From positions 63,669,573-63,733,572 of the forward strand of contig JASEVX010000007.1 of the NCBI GenBank assembly GCA_031761405.1: a DNA stretch of 64,000 nucleotides. Direction: 5' to 3'. A program made the translations under genes and the position numbers. The first letter of the stretch is position 1, and each line of letters starts with the position of its first letter. The stretch is from Serripes groenlandicus (taxonomy: Eukaryota > Mollusca > Bivalvia > Cardiida > Cardiidae). The notes beneath the pieces were generated by a model. It saw only the letters and a program-made list of their open reading frames with translations, did not search any database and had not been told where the DNA came from. Of the stretch, positions 21,122-32,990 are shown piece after piece.

Positions 21122-21420
21122 TTCCTTTTCCTTCAGTCATCCCATCTTTACTAGGGCATCTTGTAGTACACTGTTATTCTGACACTTTTGTGATAAACTG
21201 TGGTTAATCTTTTGTGAAGAGCGCGACTGGATGATCTGATGAATAATGCGATGAGTCGGCTTTCAGAATCTGCGAGCCACAGTGGGTGGTCGGCCAGACG
21301 CCGGCCTGTTCCCTGTCAATGTCAACCCGATTTCCGGCCGAGCTCTGAGCGGCGTCTGGATTGTATGTGTGATGCCCGGCTGGACATCGGCAAGGCAATC
21401 AGCCGATTAGTGCAATGACG
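21122..21420 (-). repeat. Interspersed repeat R-C, copy 1
   Basis: Reverse complement of 40189-40440: both hold ATCACAAAAGTGTCAGA, ACAAGATGCCCTA and the GC-rich GACATCGGGCAGACATTGAC-like stretch with GGCGTCTGG. Locally GC-rich compared with its surroundings. Function unknown. Confidence 0.6.
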
Positions 21421-22087
21421 TTTTAAGTCCGAGTTAAAAGTAACTCGATACCCGCGTGGAGTCCCGAAGGATTCCGGCCGAAAATAGCTAGAAATTTTGC
21501 CACAAATATACTCGCAAACCTATCGCATGGCAATTGTGACTGGGTTTTAAGTGAATACTAGGTAGGCTATATTTTTAATTTGTTAATTGCTTTTGATAAA
21601 AACATAAATCTGCAGCAGAAGACTTTTGAAAACTTTTGAAAACATAAGGGTTGATATCCATATCTCCTGTAAGCATTTTCTTCGCCATTGATGATTTTCA
21701 GTCGGACTTCAAGGGGCCAATAGTTGAAAAACTCGCAACTTGTCACCAACAATGTGATCGCTATCCAACGAATAGTGTGGGCATTCGGATCGCTTGACTT
21801 ATCAAGGTCGGTAAGATAAGGGTGATACACCACCTCATTCTTTCCTCCAGCACTCGATTTACACCTGGAGTGCATCGTCCAATGGCATGTCTGCCCTTAT
21901 AAAGTTTTACCGACTCGTCGTCAAGTGCTATATCAACTGGCTGGTAACAGTAAAATTAAATAAATAAATTGCAATCGACATGTAAGATTCTGCGGGGGGG
22001 GGGGGGGGGGGGGGGGGGGGGTCCTATGGCCCTTCGCTAAATCCGCCACTTCATTGTCACGCGTTTCCTTTGTTTTACCATTAAGTT
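21421..22087. other. No gene recognised; 28-base G run
   Basis: A G homopolymer is at 21994-22021. A fragment of the 14410-type MITE end (CTGCAGCAGAAGACTTTTG) is near 21610. Just after the G run a partial piece of repeat R-B (AAATCCGCCACTTCATTGTC) precedes the full copy. Confidence 0.5.
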
Positions 22088-22462
22088 TTCGTCGCACGGG
22101 CCTTGCGGCCCCCGGTAAATCCGCCACTGCATTTGTCACCCGACTTTTTGTACTTTTCCGTTATAGTTAATAAGCTTCCAGATTTTACCTCTCGGCGCAA
22201 TAATTTCGAAAACATTTGTTAAACTTATATTGGAGTCCTCACGCCTTAAGTTGTATACTGATGTTACAACAATATTATAATGATATTTTTTTTGGAAGAT
22301 CGTAACCTTTTAAATGCAGTTTTGTTAAATCCATGTTGAACTATTTTTCTCGCGCAGTCTCACCCTAAATTGCGTTGCTTGGTGTTAACAGCAATTGCAG
22401 GCTGCCAACTCCGAAAAAAAGTGGTATTACTACTATGACCAGGGGCTAAAGCCCCAGGTCAA
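22088..22462. repeat. Interspersed repeat R-B, copy 1
   Basis: Same direction as 24448-24830; shared stretches include GGCCCCCGGT, AATCCGCCACTG, TTACCTCTCGGCGCA/TTGACCTCTCGGCGCA, CTCACGCCTTAAGTT and GGTATTACTACTATGACCAG. Neither copy has a coding frame. Confidence 0.7.
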
Positions 22463-22680
22463 AAATCATATTGATTACGGACCTTAGTTGTCGTGGTTTC
22501 AGTATAGAAGATATCCTCGGCAAGACATAAGCTGAATAATAAAGGATTTAACAGGAAACAAAACAGGCCCTCGTACATCCCTGTAGTACTTATTTCCGGG
22601 ATAATGTTTTGTGTCAACTTTTAGTATTTACCAAGAGCTATGCTCTATTGACCGTCGATTGCCCTTTTCCGTTAACAAAT

Positions 22681-22770
22681 GAGCTATTCCAAGAGAAAAC
22701 CAACATTGTGGATCTGGGGTCGATTCATTACGCAAAGTCCATAATGTTGGTTTTCTCGTGGAACGGCTCA
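22681..22770. mobile_element. GAGCCGT-type MITE, 90-bp internally deleted copy
   Basis: Only the two inverted ends remain (AGAGAAAACCAACATTGTGG and CATAATGTTGGTTTTCTCGT), with 25 bases between. Confidence 0.7.
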
Positions 22771-22859
22771 ACTATATTGTTGAGTGCTTGTTTTAGATAC
22801 ACATTTAACCTGTCAATGTTAGAGATTTGTAGTCAATCCAGTTTATGTCAGTTCACACT

Positions 22860-23790
22860 TCTCTTAACATAATATTTTATAGAGTCGTCTGCTAATATAA
22901 GAAGTTAGTTTTGTAATCAAAAAAGTATATGTCAGTTCACCCTTTACTTAATGTAATATTTCAGAGTCTGCTAATGTAAGAGATACGTACATATAGTGAA
23001 TACAGTTTTTGTAAGTTCAACCCTCACTTGATTAAATAGATTTAGAGTCGTCTGCTAATGTTAGAGATTAGTGCATATAGTCAATACAGTATATGTCAGT
23101 TCACACTTCACTTTATATAATACTTTTTTAGAGTCGTCTGCTAGTGTTAGAGATTAGTTTATATAGTCAATACAGTTTATGTCAGTTCACACTTCACTTA
23201 ATGTAATATTTTTAGTACATATAGTCAATACAGTTAATGTCAGTTCACACTTCACTTTATATAATACTTTTTTAGAGTCGTCTGCTAATTTTAGAGATTA
23301 GTATTATCATCAAAATAAAGTTTATGTCAGTTCACATCCACTTAATGTAATATCTTTAGTACATATAGTCAATACAGTATATGTCAGTTCACACTTCACT
23401 TTATATAATACTTTTTACAGTCGTCTGCTAATGTTAGAGATTAATATTATCATCAAAATAAAGTTTATGTCAGTTCACATCCACTTAATGTAATATCTTT
23501 AGTACATATAGTCAATACAGTATATGTCAATGCATACTTCACTTTATATAATACTTTTTAGAGTCGTCTGCTAATGTTAGAGAATAGTATTATCATCAAA
23601 ATAAAGTTTATGTCAGTTCACATCCACTTAATGTAAATTTTTAGTACATATAGTCAAAACAGTTAATGTCAGTTCACACTTTACTTAAAATGATATTTTT
23701 TACAGTCGTCTGCTAGTGTTAGAGAAGAGTACAGGGAGTCAAAACTGTTTATGTTAGTTCACCCTTCACGTTATATAATATGTCATAGAG
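22860..23790. repeat. Tandem array, ~86-bp unit, about 11 copies
   Basis: The unit holds AGTCGTCTGCTAATGTTAGA, ATATAGTCAATACAGTATAT, GTCAGTTCACACTTCACTT and TATATAATACTTTTT. Units alternate in length: a short form drops the AGTCGTCTGCTAATGTTAGA part, and three consecutive longer units share ATTATCATCAAAATAAAGTT, so a higher-order repeat has formed. Confidence 0.85.
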
Positions 23791-24061
23791 TCGTTATTTC
23801 TGTAGGAATGTTCTCAAATGTGTCTGCTGCAGATTTTATATATGTAGGAAAGGATTAAACGTAGCGTTACTTCCTGTTATGAGCATTGCCTTTTCCACTG
23901 TAACAATAGGAGGATACCTATTTACATAATACGATTAAGTAATGAGATAATTATTACAAATCCTCATCACGAATAATTTAAATATTCCACGTGAATGATG
24001 CAAATGTATTAGACGGGCTGTGTTGGTTACAAACAATACTATCTGTAACTAGGCACTCTCT

Positions 24062-24294
24062 TTTAACCCATTACTTCACACAGACGACATTTGACGCCTG
24101 CTGTTGCAGACGACTTTTGCAAACATTGCAATAAAAGGTGAAATTGCTCAAAACGAGCAATTTCACCTTTTATTTCAATATTTTCAACTTGTTATCAATA
24201 TAAATCTTTCAGTTTTCTAGATTGGTGAAATTGTTTGTCTGATGATTGTAAAGCAGAGGACCTATGAAAAGCCATGTGAAGTAATGGGTTAATA
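24062..24294. mobile_element. MITE, 233 bp, with central GAAATTGCTC hairpin
   Basis: Terminal inverted repeats are TTTAACCCATTACTTCACA and TGTGAAGTAATGGGTTAA. In the middle AATAAAAGGTGAAATTGCTC pairs with GAGCAATTTCACCTTTTATT over a 4-base loop. No coding capacity. Confidence 0.75.
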
Positions 24295-24447
24295 CTATAC
24301 ACTGACAGTTATCATGGACCTAAGTTCTCCACGTCCCACTATCAGATTGAAACACGATGTATTGTTCTACAGCAATAATATAGCAGAAAGTGGAAATAAA
24401 AGCACTGCAGTGCTGACGGCCTGGGGGCTGCTGTAAGGTTGGATTTG

Positions 24448-24830
24448 TCGACGCACGGGCCCTACGGCCCCCGGTTAATCCGCCACTGTATTTTTCACGT
24501 GACTGCTTTCTTTTTCTTTCGTTCCTTTTCGCGAATGTTAATAATGTTAAAAAGCGTCGATCCATATTTGACCTCTCGGCGCATTAATTTCCAAAGCATT
24601 TCTTATATTGGAGTACTCACGCCTTAAGTTTTTCACTGATGTTACAACAACATTAAAATGATATTTATGAGGGAGATCCTAACCTTTTAAATGCTGTTTT
24701 GTTGAATGCATGATGAACTATTTTTCTCGGGCAGTTTCTCATGCGTGGTTTGGTGCTAACAGCAATTGGCAGGCTGCGAACTCCGAAAAAAATGGTATTA
24801 CTACTATGACCAGGGCCCCAGGCCAAAAAC
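24448..24830. repeat. Interspersed repeat R-B, copy 2
   Basis: Direct copy of the 22088-22462 repeat, roughly 80 per cent identical by eye. It starts beside a stub of repeat R-A (GCTGACGGCCTGGGGGCTGC at 24412). Confidence 0.65.
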
Positions 24831-25007
24831 CACTATTTTATTATAGACAAATGTAAAAGGAAAACATTTACCTTTTGTAACCCTAGCACGTTCAATTGGA
24901 AGTGTTTTGAATAAAGCTATTTTTACACGTTAGACACGTAACACTAACGTAGTTTTTGGAGCAATTTCTATGGCCACACTGTTGAAATGTCGCGTGACGC
25001 AATGTAT

Positions 25008-25249
25008 GTCGAGGGCTTGGCGTGAAACTGATGTAACTCAAAACCTATTTTGAAAACCCTTTTGTAAACAATGCAAATTGAGGTGCCATTGCTCAGAACG
25101 AGCAATGGCACCGAAATTGCCATTGTTTACAAAGAAAAATGATTTAACGCTTATAAAGACTTTATGGCGAGGTAAATAACCTTGGTAAAAAAATACTAAT
25201 TTTAGTTACAACCGTTTCACGCCAAGCCCTCGATGTTTAATTTAAACGT
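25008..25249. mobile_element. MITE, ~240 bp, with central TTGCTC/GAGCAA hairpin and different ends
   Basis: Terminal inverted repeats TCGAGGGCTTGGCGTGAAAC and GTTTCACGCCAAGCCCTCGA are perfect over at least 18 bases. Centrally, GTGCCATTGCTC and GAGCAATGGCAC form a hairpin, with outer arms TTTGTAAACAATG / CATTGTTTACAAA. The ends are unrelated to those at 24062. Confidence 0.75.
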
Positions 25250-25593
25250 TACATCGATCAATCATGAGGTAGCCGAATTGATATTGATTCGCCTTATACT
25301 CGAACATGTTATTATTACATGGAAGCATCACGCGATGTTTTATTCATTTTTTTATATCCTTTTATTCCTGCAGTTCTACTGTCATAAGATTTGATAACAT
25401 GCATTGTTCGTTCTTTTAATCAATTACTGTTTCAATTTCAATCCCTATTTCATAAATAAACATACAAGGGTCTTCGACGATCAGGGCAGACAGATATTTT
25501 AATTTAACTTGGTTAAAGTAAAAAGTAATTTCGTTAAATACACTATTTCACTTTCAGGCGTAATAGTCCATAGGCTTGTGTAGCAACAATGTG

Positions 25594-28500
25594 TCCCATA
25601 TGTAATTTTTGGTATACTCTTTGAAACTTTCAGGGATCATTTTTAGACTATCGGGGAACATGAAAACCAATGTTGGCAATTTTTCATAATCCTGCAACAG
25701 CGGCCATCTTGGATTTCAAAATGGCAGCTGTTGAAACCTACTATCCACCATATCTCGGCCTATAAACAACATGAATTCATGATTTTGGTGTCTACACCTA
25801 CATTTTTAGGGTCAAGGATGTTTACAGATAGTGTCAGCTGACAGCTTTGGCGGCCATATTGGGATCCAAGATGGCCGCCATGCAGAAATCTGGATTTCTT
25901 TATATCTCACGTCCTATATGTCATAGAGACATAATTTTGGTGTCAATACCCACATTTAAGGGTCAAGGAACACATTTCTGTAATTACAGATAATCTCAGA
26001 TGACAGCCTTGGCAGCCATATTGGTATCCAAGATGGCTACCATGCAGAATTAATAGTCCAAATATAATAACTTTGTCCAAATTACATGTATTATATGCAA
26101 CATTTAGAAGATACATTTTTCAGACCGTTTCATCTGGAATTTCTAGAATCATGAGTCTGGCTGAAGTAGGTAACAGTCATCTCCATCATTTGCTGGAGAT
26201 TTTATAATGGTTAATCACACAATAGACACCACAAGACGTGAATTTTCTAGGCATGCAATATGTGCGTCAGCAGACAATGTGGACACCAGTGATGGAAAGA
26301 ACAGTTTCCATGCAATGGCATCAAGTGTTTTCCAACCAGTTGGTGTTGGCGAGTCATTGGCAAGGTACTTCAATCGACCGTCGAAGCATGCATATAGAGT
26401 ACCGATACCTACAGACATTACGGAACAAACTGATGTCCTCAACGAGATAACAATTCCGATGGATACTATTGCAATTAATGATATCCCTGATCTCGAGCTA
26501 GATTCTGTCACAACCACAACTGAGACAGTGTTAACTGTTCCTGTCGAATGTGCAGCTGTAAATAATGAATTAGAAAACGGTGACAATCAGCAAATACCGG
26601 TGTGGTCGGCATACAATTCACTTCTGAACAGTTTGCCATCTGACCAGCAGTCACCTGTGACTGTTGACAAAGTGTATTCACTTCCAATCATCAATGCTCC
26701 ACTACAGGAGTAGCCTACATTAATAACAACGCTGGATCAATTATGTAGGTTGAATGATCTGGTATCAGGCGGCAACAGGAGACTAATTGTTACATTTGAT
26801 ATGGACCTGTACAAGAGTGTCTTAAAGTTAGAGTACCTGGATCCTCAGTACAAGAACAGATGGATTGTGTGTCCTGGAGCTTTTCCATACATCAGTGTGT
26901 GCTCTCAGGTGCTTACGCAAGACAATAGAGGACAATGGCCTAGATGAGGCATGGGTCGAAGCAGGCATATATAGCACTGTAACCGTTCACCTAATTATTA
27001 ATGGCAACCATTACAGTAGAGCGATTGAGGCACATGAGATAACACTACAAGTGTTATTCGACCTTTGGATTGAGGCTTTCTTTTCCGAAAGACCCGACAC
27101 ACGCAAATCTCTAGAAGCTAGTTCTGAAATCCTGTCACTTGCATGTGAATCGAAACAGGGTGTCAAAGACGCACACAAAACATTCCATACTGTTATCGAG
27201 TCCCTCGATCTCAAGCAGCAGCTAGCTTACTTTGATGCCAGACATAGTGAAAATGCAATGTTTCAATGGGCACGCAATTACATGCACCAAGTAATGACTC
27301 TGTTGCAGTTTCAACGTGCCACACGACAGGGTGACTGGCTTCTACATCTGTCCTCTCTTGGGAAACTGTGTGCTTATTACATATTTGTGTATAATCGGCA
27401 TGATTATGCCCAGCACATTCTGGAATATGTTGCATGGATGTATGAGTTGCAGACAACTGACCCAGAAGGGATATTTACAGTCAACACATCGAACCAGATA
27501 CCTTTCACTAGTCTCGGATTAGATCATGCTCAGGAGAAACAAAACAAAAGTCTGAAAGGCCAAGGTGCTATCAACGGTATCACACAATCGCCAGCTACAC
27601 TTCTCAAACCAGGCTAGATCAGTACATCACTGCCTCAATCAGCCAAGAGTACGTAGACAAGAGCGGGCCATTAAAAAGCTACATGATGTACTGGCTCCAT
27701 GTAACATCTTTACATCAAATGAACAAGACATGTACAAGCTCATGACAAAGGAGATTATCCCAAAGTCTGCCAAGGAAAGCATATTAGCCTATGAAAAACA
27801 AGGATCATCGGCTATGAAGTAATGTGTTGAGGAGATGGGATAAAATTACAAAAAAAATGTAAGAACATTTTCTGCAATGCCACCACGAAGGTATTGAAGC
27901 TGCAAGCCAAATCTGAAGTACTGACGATTCGTGCATCTGCAGGTCTAATGTCAAGATTGCTCATCATTGCACGTTCATCTCGTCAGATCGATCTTGAAGA
28001 TGTCATTGGCAACTACGAGTTTTCCGTATCCAACCGTGTTCTCGTGAAATTAGATGGTTCAGTTCATCCAACTGTAGACAAAGGTAAAGTGATTGCTATA
28101 ATTGAAAAGTTTCCAACATATGTTCCTGATGCAGCTCCAATACCTAATCTTTACACAAACACGTGCCTCATAATTGACGCTATGGCGGTTGTACAGGAGC
28201 TCATGCCAGTAAAACCACTTGTGAACTGTAAGTGATGCATTTGTGTCGATCATAGACCGCAAGGCCCGGAGATATGATCTCACCAGAGTTATATTTGACA
28301 ACTACTCAGTCGACGGTTCACTAAAGTAAACAACCCATGAGCGGCGCAGAGGGACCAAGTCACACGCCAGAGGAAATAAAGTGGAGGACTCGAATAACAT
28401 CAGAAACAACAAATCATTTCTTGGTAGCATCGTAACAAAGGACTCGCTACCACTATACCTGACACAGAAGCTAATAGACAATGCACAAGTACATGTCATT

Positions 28501-29061
28501 ACAGCAAGTCACAAACGTGTCATGTCAAATAGAGCTGGTGATGTTAATCCAGGTGTAAGTTCCCAGGAGGAAGCTGATACGTTGATGATCCTACATGCAT
28601 CACATGCAGCAAAGGGTGGATTTACTGTTCAAGGCTGTCATCTGAGAGTATCTGTTATTACAGAAATGTGTTCCTTGACCCTTAAATGTGGGTATTGACA
28701 CCAACATCATGTCTCTATGACATATAGGTTGTGAGATATAAAGAAATCCAGATTTCTGCATGGCGGCCATCTTGGATCCCAATATGGCCGCTAAGGCTGT
28801 CAGCTGACACTTTCTGTTAACACGGAAATGAGTTCCTTGACTCTAAAAATGTGGGTGTAGACACCAAAATCATGAATTTATGTTGTTTATAGGCCGAGAT
28901 ATGGTGGATAGTAGGTTTCAACAGCGGCCATTTTGAAATCCAAGATGGCCGCTGTTGGGGGATTATGAAAAATTGCCAACATTGGTTTTCATGTTCCTCA
29001 ATAGTCTAAAAATGATCCCTGAAAGTTTCAAAGAGTATACCAAAAATTACATATGGGTCCC
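25594..29061 (+). mobile_element. 3.5-kb element with ~430-bp terminal inverted repeats, unnamed transposon-like family
   Basis: 25594-26015 is the reverse complement of about 28630-29061 (CCCATATGTAATTTTTGGTA at one end). Both arms carry GCGGCCAT...AAGATGGCCGC modules. Between them lies one broken plus-strand coding region (26207-28698). This is the arrangement of a DNA transposon; no transposase superfamily is assigned. The encoded protein resembles uncharacterised proteins I recall as common in cnidarian, mollusc and fish genomes. Confidence 0.7.
26207..28698 (+). pseudogene. Broken ORF of the long-TIR element
   Basis: Blocks follow one another on the plus strand: 26207-26713 (DGKNSFHAMASSVFQPVGVG), continuing in frame through a TAG at 26711 into 26714-26900 (RRLIVTFDMDLYKSVLKLEY, GAFPYISVCSQVL); a frameshift near 26910; 26915-27617 (VEAGIYSTVTVHLIINGNHY, NRHDYAQHILEYVAWMYEL, GAINGITQSPATL); then 27670-27822, 27894-28235 (SRLLIIARSSRQIDLEDVIG, LIIDAMAVVQELMPVK) and 28381-28698 (EEADTLMILHASHAAKGG). 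At least one stop and two or more frameshifts break it. Compared with the copy at 51.7-54.9 kb, the region after EEADT is missing; the right inverted repeat begins there. The FDM..., EEADT and (in the other copy) DSDVVVL signatures are suggestive of a nuclease, which is inference. Confidence 0.65.
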
Positions 29062-29407
29062 ATAACCTAACTGACTATAATAGGTATTGAATGAATTTCT
29101 GAATTTGCTTTTGAATTGCAATGGCACTTACTAAAATAAATAAAGTTCTGATTACACTGTGATAAAACTAACTGCATAACCATATGAAGTTGAGAGTGTT
29201 CTATTAGATAGAACAATTGATTTTTAGCAACACACTTTAAACTTTCCGATTCAAGTATTAAGACAACTTGGATTGATCAATTGGATTATTAAAATATTTT
29301 CATTATCAGAAATGTTTATATGAAATAATTTGGACCATCATATTTAATTTGTAATTGCTTGTATACATTATATTTGACAAAGACCACACGATGCTTCTAA
29401 CTCTTGA
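29062..29407. other. No gene or element recognised
   Basis: AT-rich unique sequence between the long-TIR element and the next MITE. Confidence 0.4.
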
Positions 29408-29673
29408 CATATGAGCTCCCTCGCGAGAAAACCAACATTACGTACTTTACGTAATGTATCGACCCAGACCAGCCTGCGCAGTCCGCGCAGACTGATCCGG
29501 GCCGACACATTCCGTCTCAGTGGGATAGAGATAGAGTAATGATTCCTGAAACAGAAAATCCACAGGAGGCGAAAAGTGTATACCCGGGTAAACCTGCGCG
29601 GCATGCTTAGGCCTGATCCGGGTCGATACTTTACGCAGAGTCAACAATGTTGGTTATCTCGCGGGACGGCTCA
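29408..29673. mobile_element. GAGCCGT-type MITE
   Basis: Ends ATGAGCTCCCTCGCGAGAAA and TATCTCGCGGGACGGCTCA, with the family body (GTATCGACCCAGACCAGCCT, ACAGAAAATCCACAGGAGGC). The minus-strand frames here come from the repeat. Confidence 0.75.
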
Positions 29674-30130
29674 ATAAGTACAGATATAATCAATAATACC
29701 CCGGGTATAGAAATCAAAAGTGTTAAATGACCCCTTTCTTATTCTTACGATACACAAGAAACCTAGAATAGTGCACTTGAAAAATAATTAAAGCATGCCA
29801 AAATAGTTTGTGTTTTCATTGGATACTAAGGAATAATCCATGACAGACTGACTGTTGCCTATCCAAATCATTTTCATTATTCTGTAGGTAGAACGTTACG
29901 TTCAGAAGGATTGGTCAGTTGTTTCCAGACACTCTCGCTTTTCATTCGGGCTGATATCTTTCTCATAACAATTATCTGCAGCAGAAACCACTGGTCATAA
30001 TCGAAGGAAACATGCACAGTCCTTGGGAATATTTTCTCACATGCAACAATTATAACGTCGTAAGATGTTACACTTAGTAACGCACATGTATTAAACAAAT
30101 GACTACCAGTCTTTAACGTGTACATCATGT
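29674..30130. other. No gene recognised
   Basis: AT-rich. Includes a short TCTGCAGCAGAAACC piece like the ends of the 14410 MITE. Confidence 0.4.
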
Positions 30131-31690
30131 AAATGCTAACATACAATCACGCGTATTAAACCAATTACCAGTCAATGTAGTCGACATTGTGTATACACTA
30201 CGATACAATCAGGTGTATTAAACCAACTACCAGTGAATTTAGTCGACATTAAGTACACACTGCGATACACTCAGGCGTATTAAACAAGCGACCAGTGAAT
30301 GTAGTCGACATTTATGTACACACTACGATACAATCAGACGTATTAAACAAGCGACCAGTCAATGTAGTCGAAATTATGTACACATTTAGATACAGTCAGG
30401 CGTATTAAACAAATGACCAGAGAATGTAGTCGACATTATGTACACACTACGATACAGTCAGGCGTATTAGACAAATGACCAGTGAATGTAGTCGACATTA
30501 TGTACACACTACGATACAATCAGGCGTATTAAAAAAGCGACCAGTCAATGTAGTCGAAATTATGTACACACTTAGATACAATCAGGCGTATTAAACAAAT
30601 GACCAGAGAATGTAGTCGACATTATGTACATACTACGATACAATCAGGCGTATTAAACAAGCGACCAGTGAATAAAGTCGAAATTATGTACACACTTAGA
30701 TACAGTCAGGCGTACTAAACAAGCGATCAGTGAATAAAGTCGAAATTATGTACACACTACGATACAATCAGGCGTATTAAACAAGCGACCAGTGAATATA
30801 GTCTACATAATGTACACACTACGATACAAGTAGGCGTATTAAACAAATGACCAGTGAATGTAGTCGACATAATGTACACACTACGATACAATCAGGCGTA
30901 TTTAACAAATGACCAGTGAATGTAGTCGACATAATGTTCACACTACGATACAATCAGGCGTATTAGACAAATGACCAGTGAATAGAGTCGACATAATGTA
31001 TACACTACGATACAATCAGGCGTATTAAACAAATGACCAGTGAATGTAGTCGACATAATGTTCACACTACGATACAATCAGGCGTATTAGACAAATGACC
31101 AGTGAATGTAGTCGACATAATGTTCACACTACGATATAATCAGGCGTATTAAACAAATGACCAGTGAATGTAGTCGACATAATGTACACACTACGATACA
31201 ATCAGGCGTATTAGACAAATGACCATTGAATGTAGTCGACATTATGTATACACTACGATACAATCAGGCGTATTAAACAAATGACCAGTGAATGTAGTCG
31301 ACATTATGTATACACTACGATACAATCAGGCGTATTAAACAAGCGACCATTGAATATAGTCGACATTATGTACACACTACGATACAATCAGGCGTATTAA
31401 ACAAATGACCAGTGAATAGAGTCGACATTATGTATACACTCTGATACAATCAGGCGTATTAAACAAATGACCAGATAATGTAGTAGACATTATGTATACA
31501 CTACGATACAATCAGGCGTATTAAACAAATGACCAGATAATGTAGTAGACATTATAGACAAACGACCAGTGAATATAGTCGACATAATGTACACACTACG
31601 ATACAATCAGGCGTATTAAACAAATGACCAGTGAATATAGTAGACATTATGTATACACTACGATACAATCAGGCGTATTAAACAATAGTC
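30131..31690. repeat. Satellite array, 62-bp unit, about 25 copies
   Basis: The unit is AATGACCAGTGAATGTAGTC + GACATTATGTACACACTACG + ATACAATCAGGCGTATTAAA + CA. Copies differ by few bases; variants (AAGCGACC for AAATGACC, CGAAATTA for CGACATTA, CACTTAGATACAG) recur in blocks, and near 31550 one unit is truncated by about 34 bases. No spacers, so not a CRISPR. No open frame. Confidence 0.95.
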
Positions 31691-31720
31691 GAAATAAGCT
31701 CCACACTTAGATATAATAGG

Positions 31721-32690
31721 TTTTTACCAAGGTCTTGACCCTTTCCAAAACAGACCAGCTTTGGCATTTGTGTATCAGCAGACTTCTTAATTAATGGTAA
31801 AAACGGAAATCGAATGACACGAACATTTCGTTATTTTCCCGTAAGCTCTGAACCGTTTAACCCTTTCTCACATACAGATGTTGTGGAAAATGTTCAACTC
31901 TATTCGATATATATATTTTTTTTTTAAATTATACTTTCATTTTTAGAGATATTTCATAGTTTGTGTGGGTATGTTTTCAAAACTGTATGCGACAGGTTCG
32001 TTGTATGTATGAACAGTTTAATTTGATTACGTTGACTCTTTGAAAATCAGTCCATCCAACCGCTTTATAATTGAATCGATCAACGGAACCAAACACACAA
32101 GCCTTCAACTAGAACCAAAACCATTACACTGTAAGGGCATGAATGCTCTAATGTATTATGCATTGCCTAATCAACGAGGGTTAGAAAATAACTTAGCGCA
32201 TCGATGCTTCGAACGTAATAAATTTCGATTTCTAAAAGTCGGCTTTGAATATTCAACTCATCAATATAATTTATGAATACATCAGTCTGCCGATTGTAAC
32301 GAATCAACGAACTACTGAATACAAGTTTAAATTTTCAATAGAAGCAACATGTCAAAAGTTTGACATCAGACAAACAATATGATATTTATTTTTTAATGTA
32401 TTTTTATCAGGCGTGGAATGTCTTTCCCGACCTTTAAACTAGTTTACATATACTTTTAAAAATGTGATGAATTTATTTCGATTGTCATAGATCCATCATA
32501 ATAAGATGCTATCGTTTTACTAACGTATCGGGGTCTATAGGTATCGCATATGGTACCCAATGAGTTCGTATAGCAGTTGAAACCAATTATAGGATCCATT
32601 GAATGGATGTGTCATCCTCTGGGAATAGTGGCGCCAAACCTTACATAAAGCGAACTTGTTTATTTAAATAATAACAATACTTTTGAATTC
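31721..32690. other. No gene recognised
   Basis: Holds a short piece of the TTAACCCTTTCTCACATACA MITE end at 31857. The frame at 32040-32276 shows no recognisable protein features. Confidence 0.4.
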
Positions 32691-32703
32691 CATGCGTGTA
32701 TAA

Positions 32704-32990
32704 TTATATTTGTTCGGATAAAATGTTTTCCGGTGACTTCAGGAAATGATAGAGAGACTTCTGAAAGACTTTGCAGATGTGAGGATGATCTTGTCTTTTG
32801 ATCGTTGCAATATTGCGCTTTTTGTGTGAAAAGTTCACTTTCATATTCTTGGCAGAGATAACACCTGTTATGTTTTCGGGTAGCAGCTGTCCAGGTTGAT
32901 AACGGTAATACAACTCTTTCCCGGGTGGAGAGGCATTTGGTCGCAAATCTAGCGAGTCGGCATGAAGGCCAAGTAAATCAAATATGCGCT
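32704..32990 (-). CDS. Possible terminal exon of an unidentified gene
   Basis: Read on the minus strand, after a TGTGTAG acceptor-like site near 32991 a frame runs RIFDLLGLHADSLDLRPNAS, then PPGKELYYRYQPGQLLPENI, and on to ICKVFQKSLYHFLKSPENIL + SEQI and TAA (32706-32704). The amino-acid mix is balanced and looks like real protein; it has two N-glycosylation sequons (NAS, NIT). An AATAAA lies about 45 bases past the stop, as in a true 3' end. I do not recognise the family. Upstream exons would have to lie between about 33000 and 37500 and I found none, so a retained fragment or pseudogene is equally possible. Confidence 0.4.

Noticed and set aside
20933..21207. Two overlapping Ser/Leu-rich ORFs
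   Set aside because: They run through a CT microsatellite; any frame of (CT)n is open and gives SLSL repeats.
26215..26586. 123-aa minus-strand ORF
   Set aside because: Opposite strand of the SFHAMASSVFQ block of the long-TIR element.
29368..29647. Minus-strand ORFs with LLWIFCFRN and similar at many places
   Set aside because: The same peptide appears at each GAGCCGT-type MITE; these are frames of the repeat.
30131..31690. CRISPR array
   Set aside because: Units are contiguous with no unique spacers, and the context is animal DNA.
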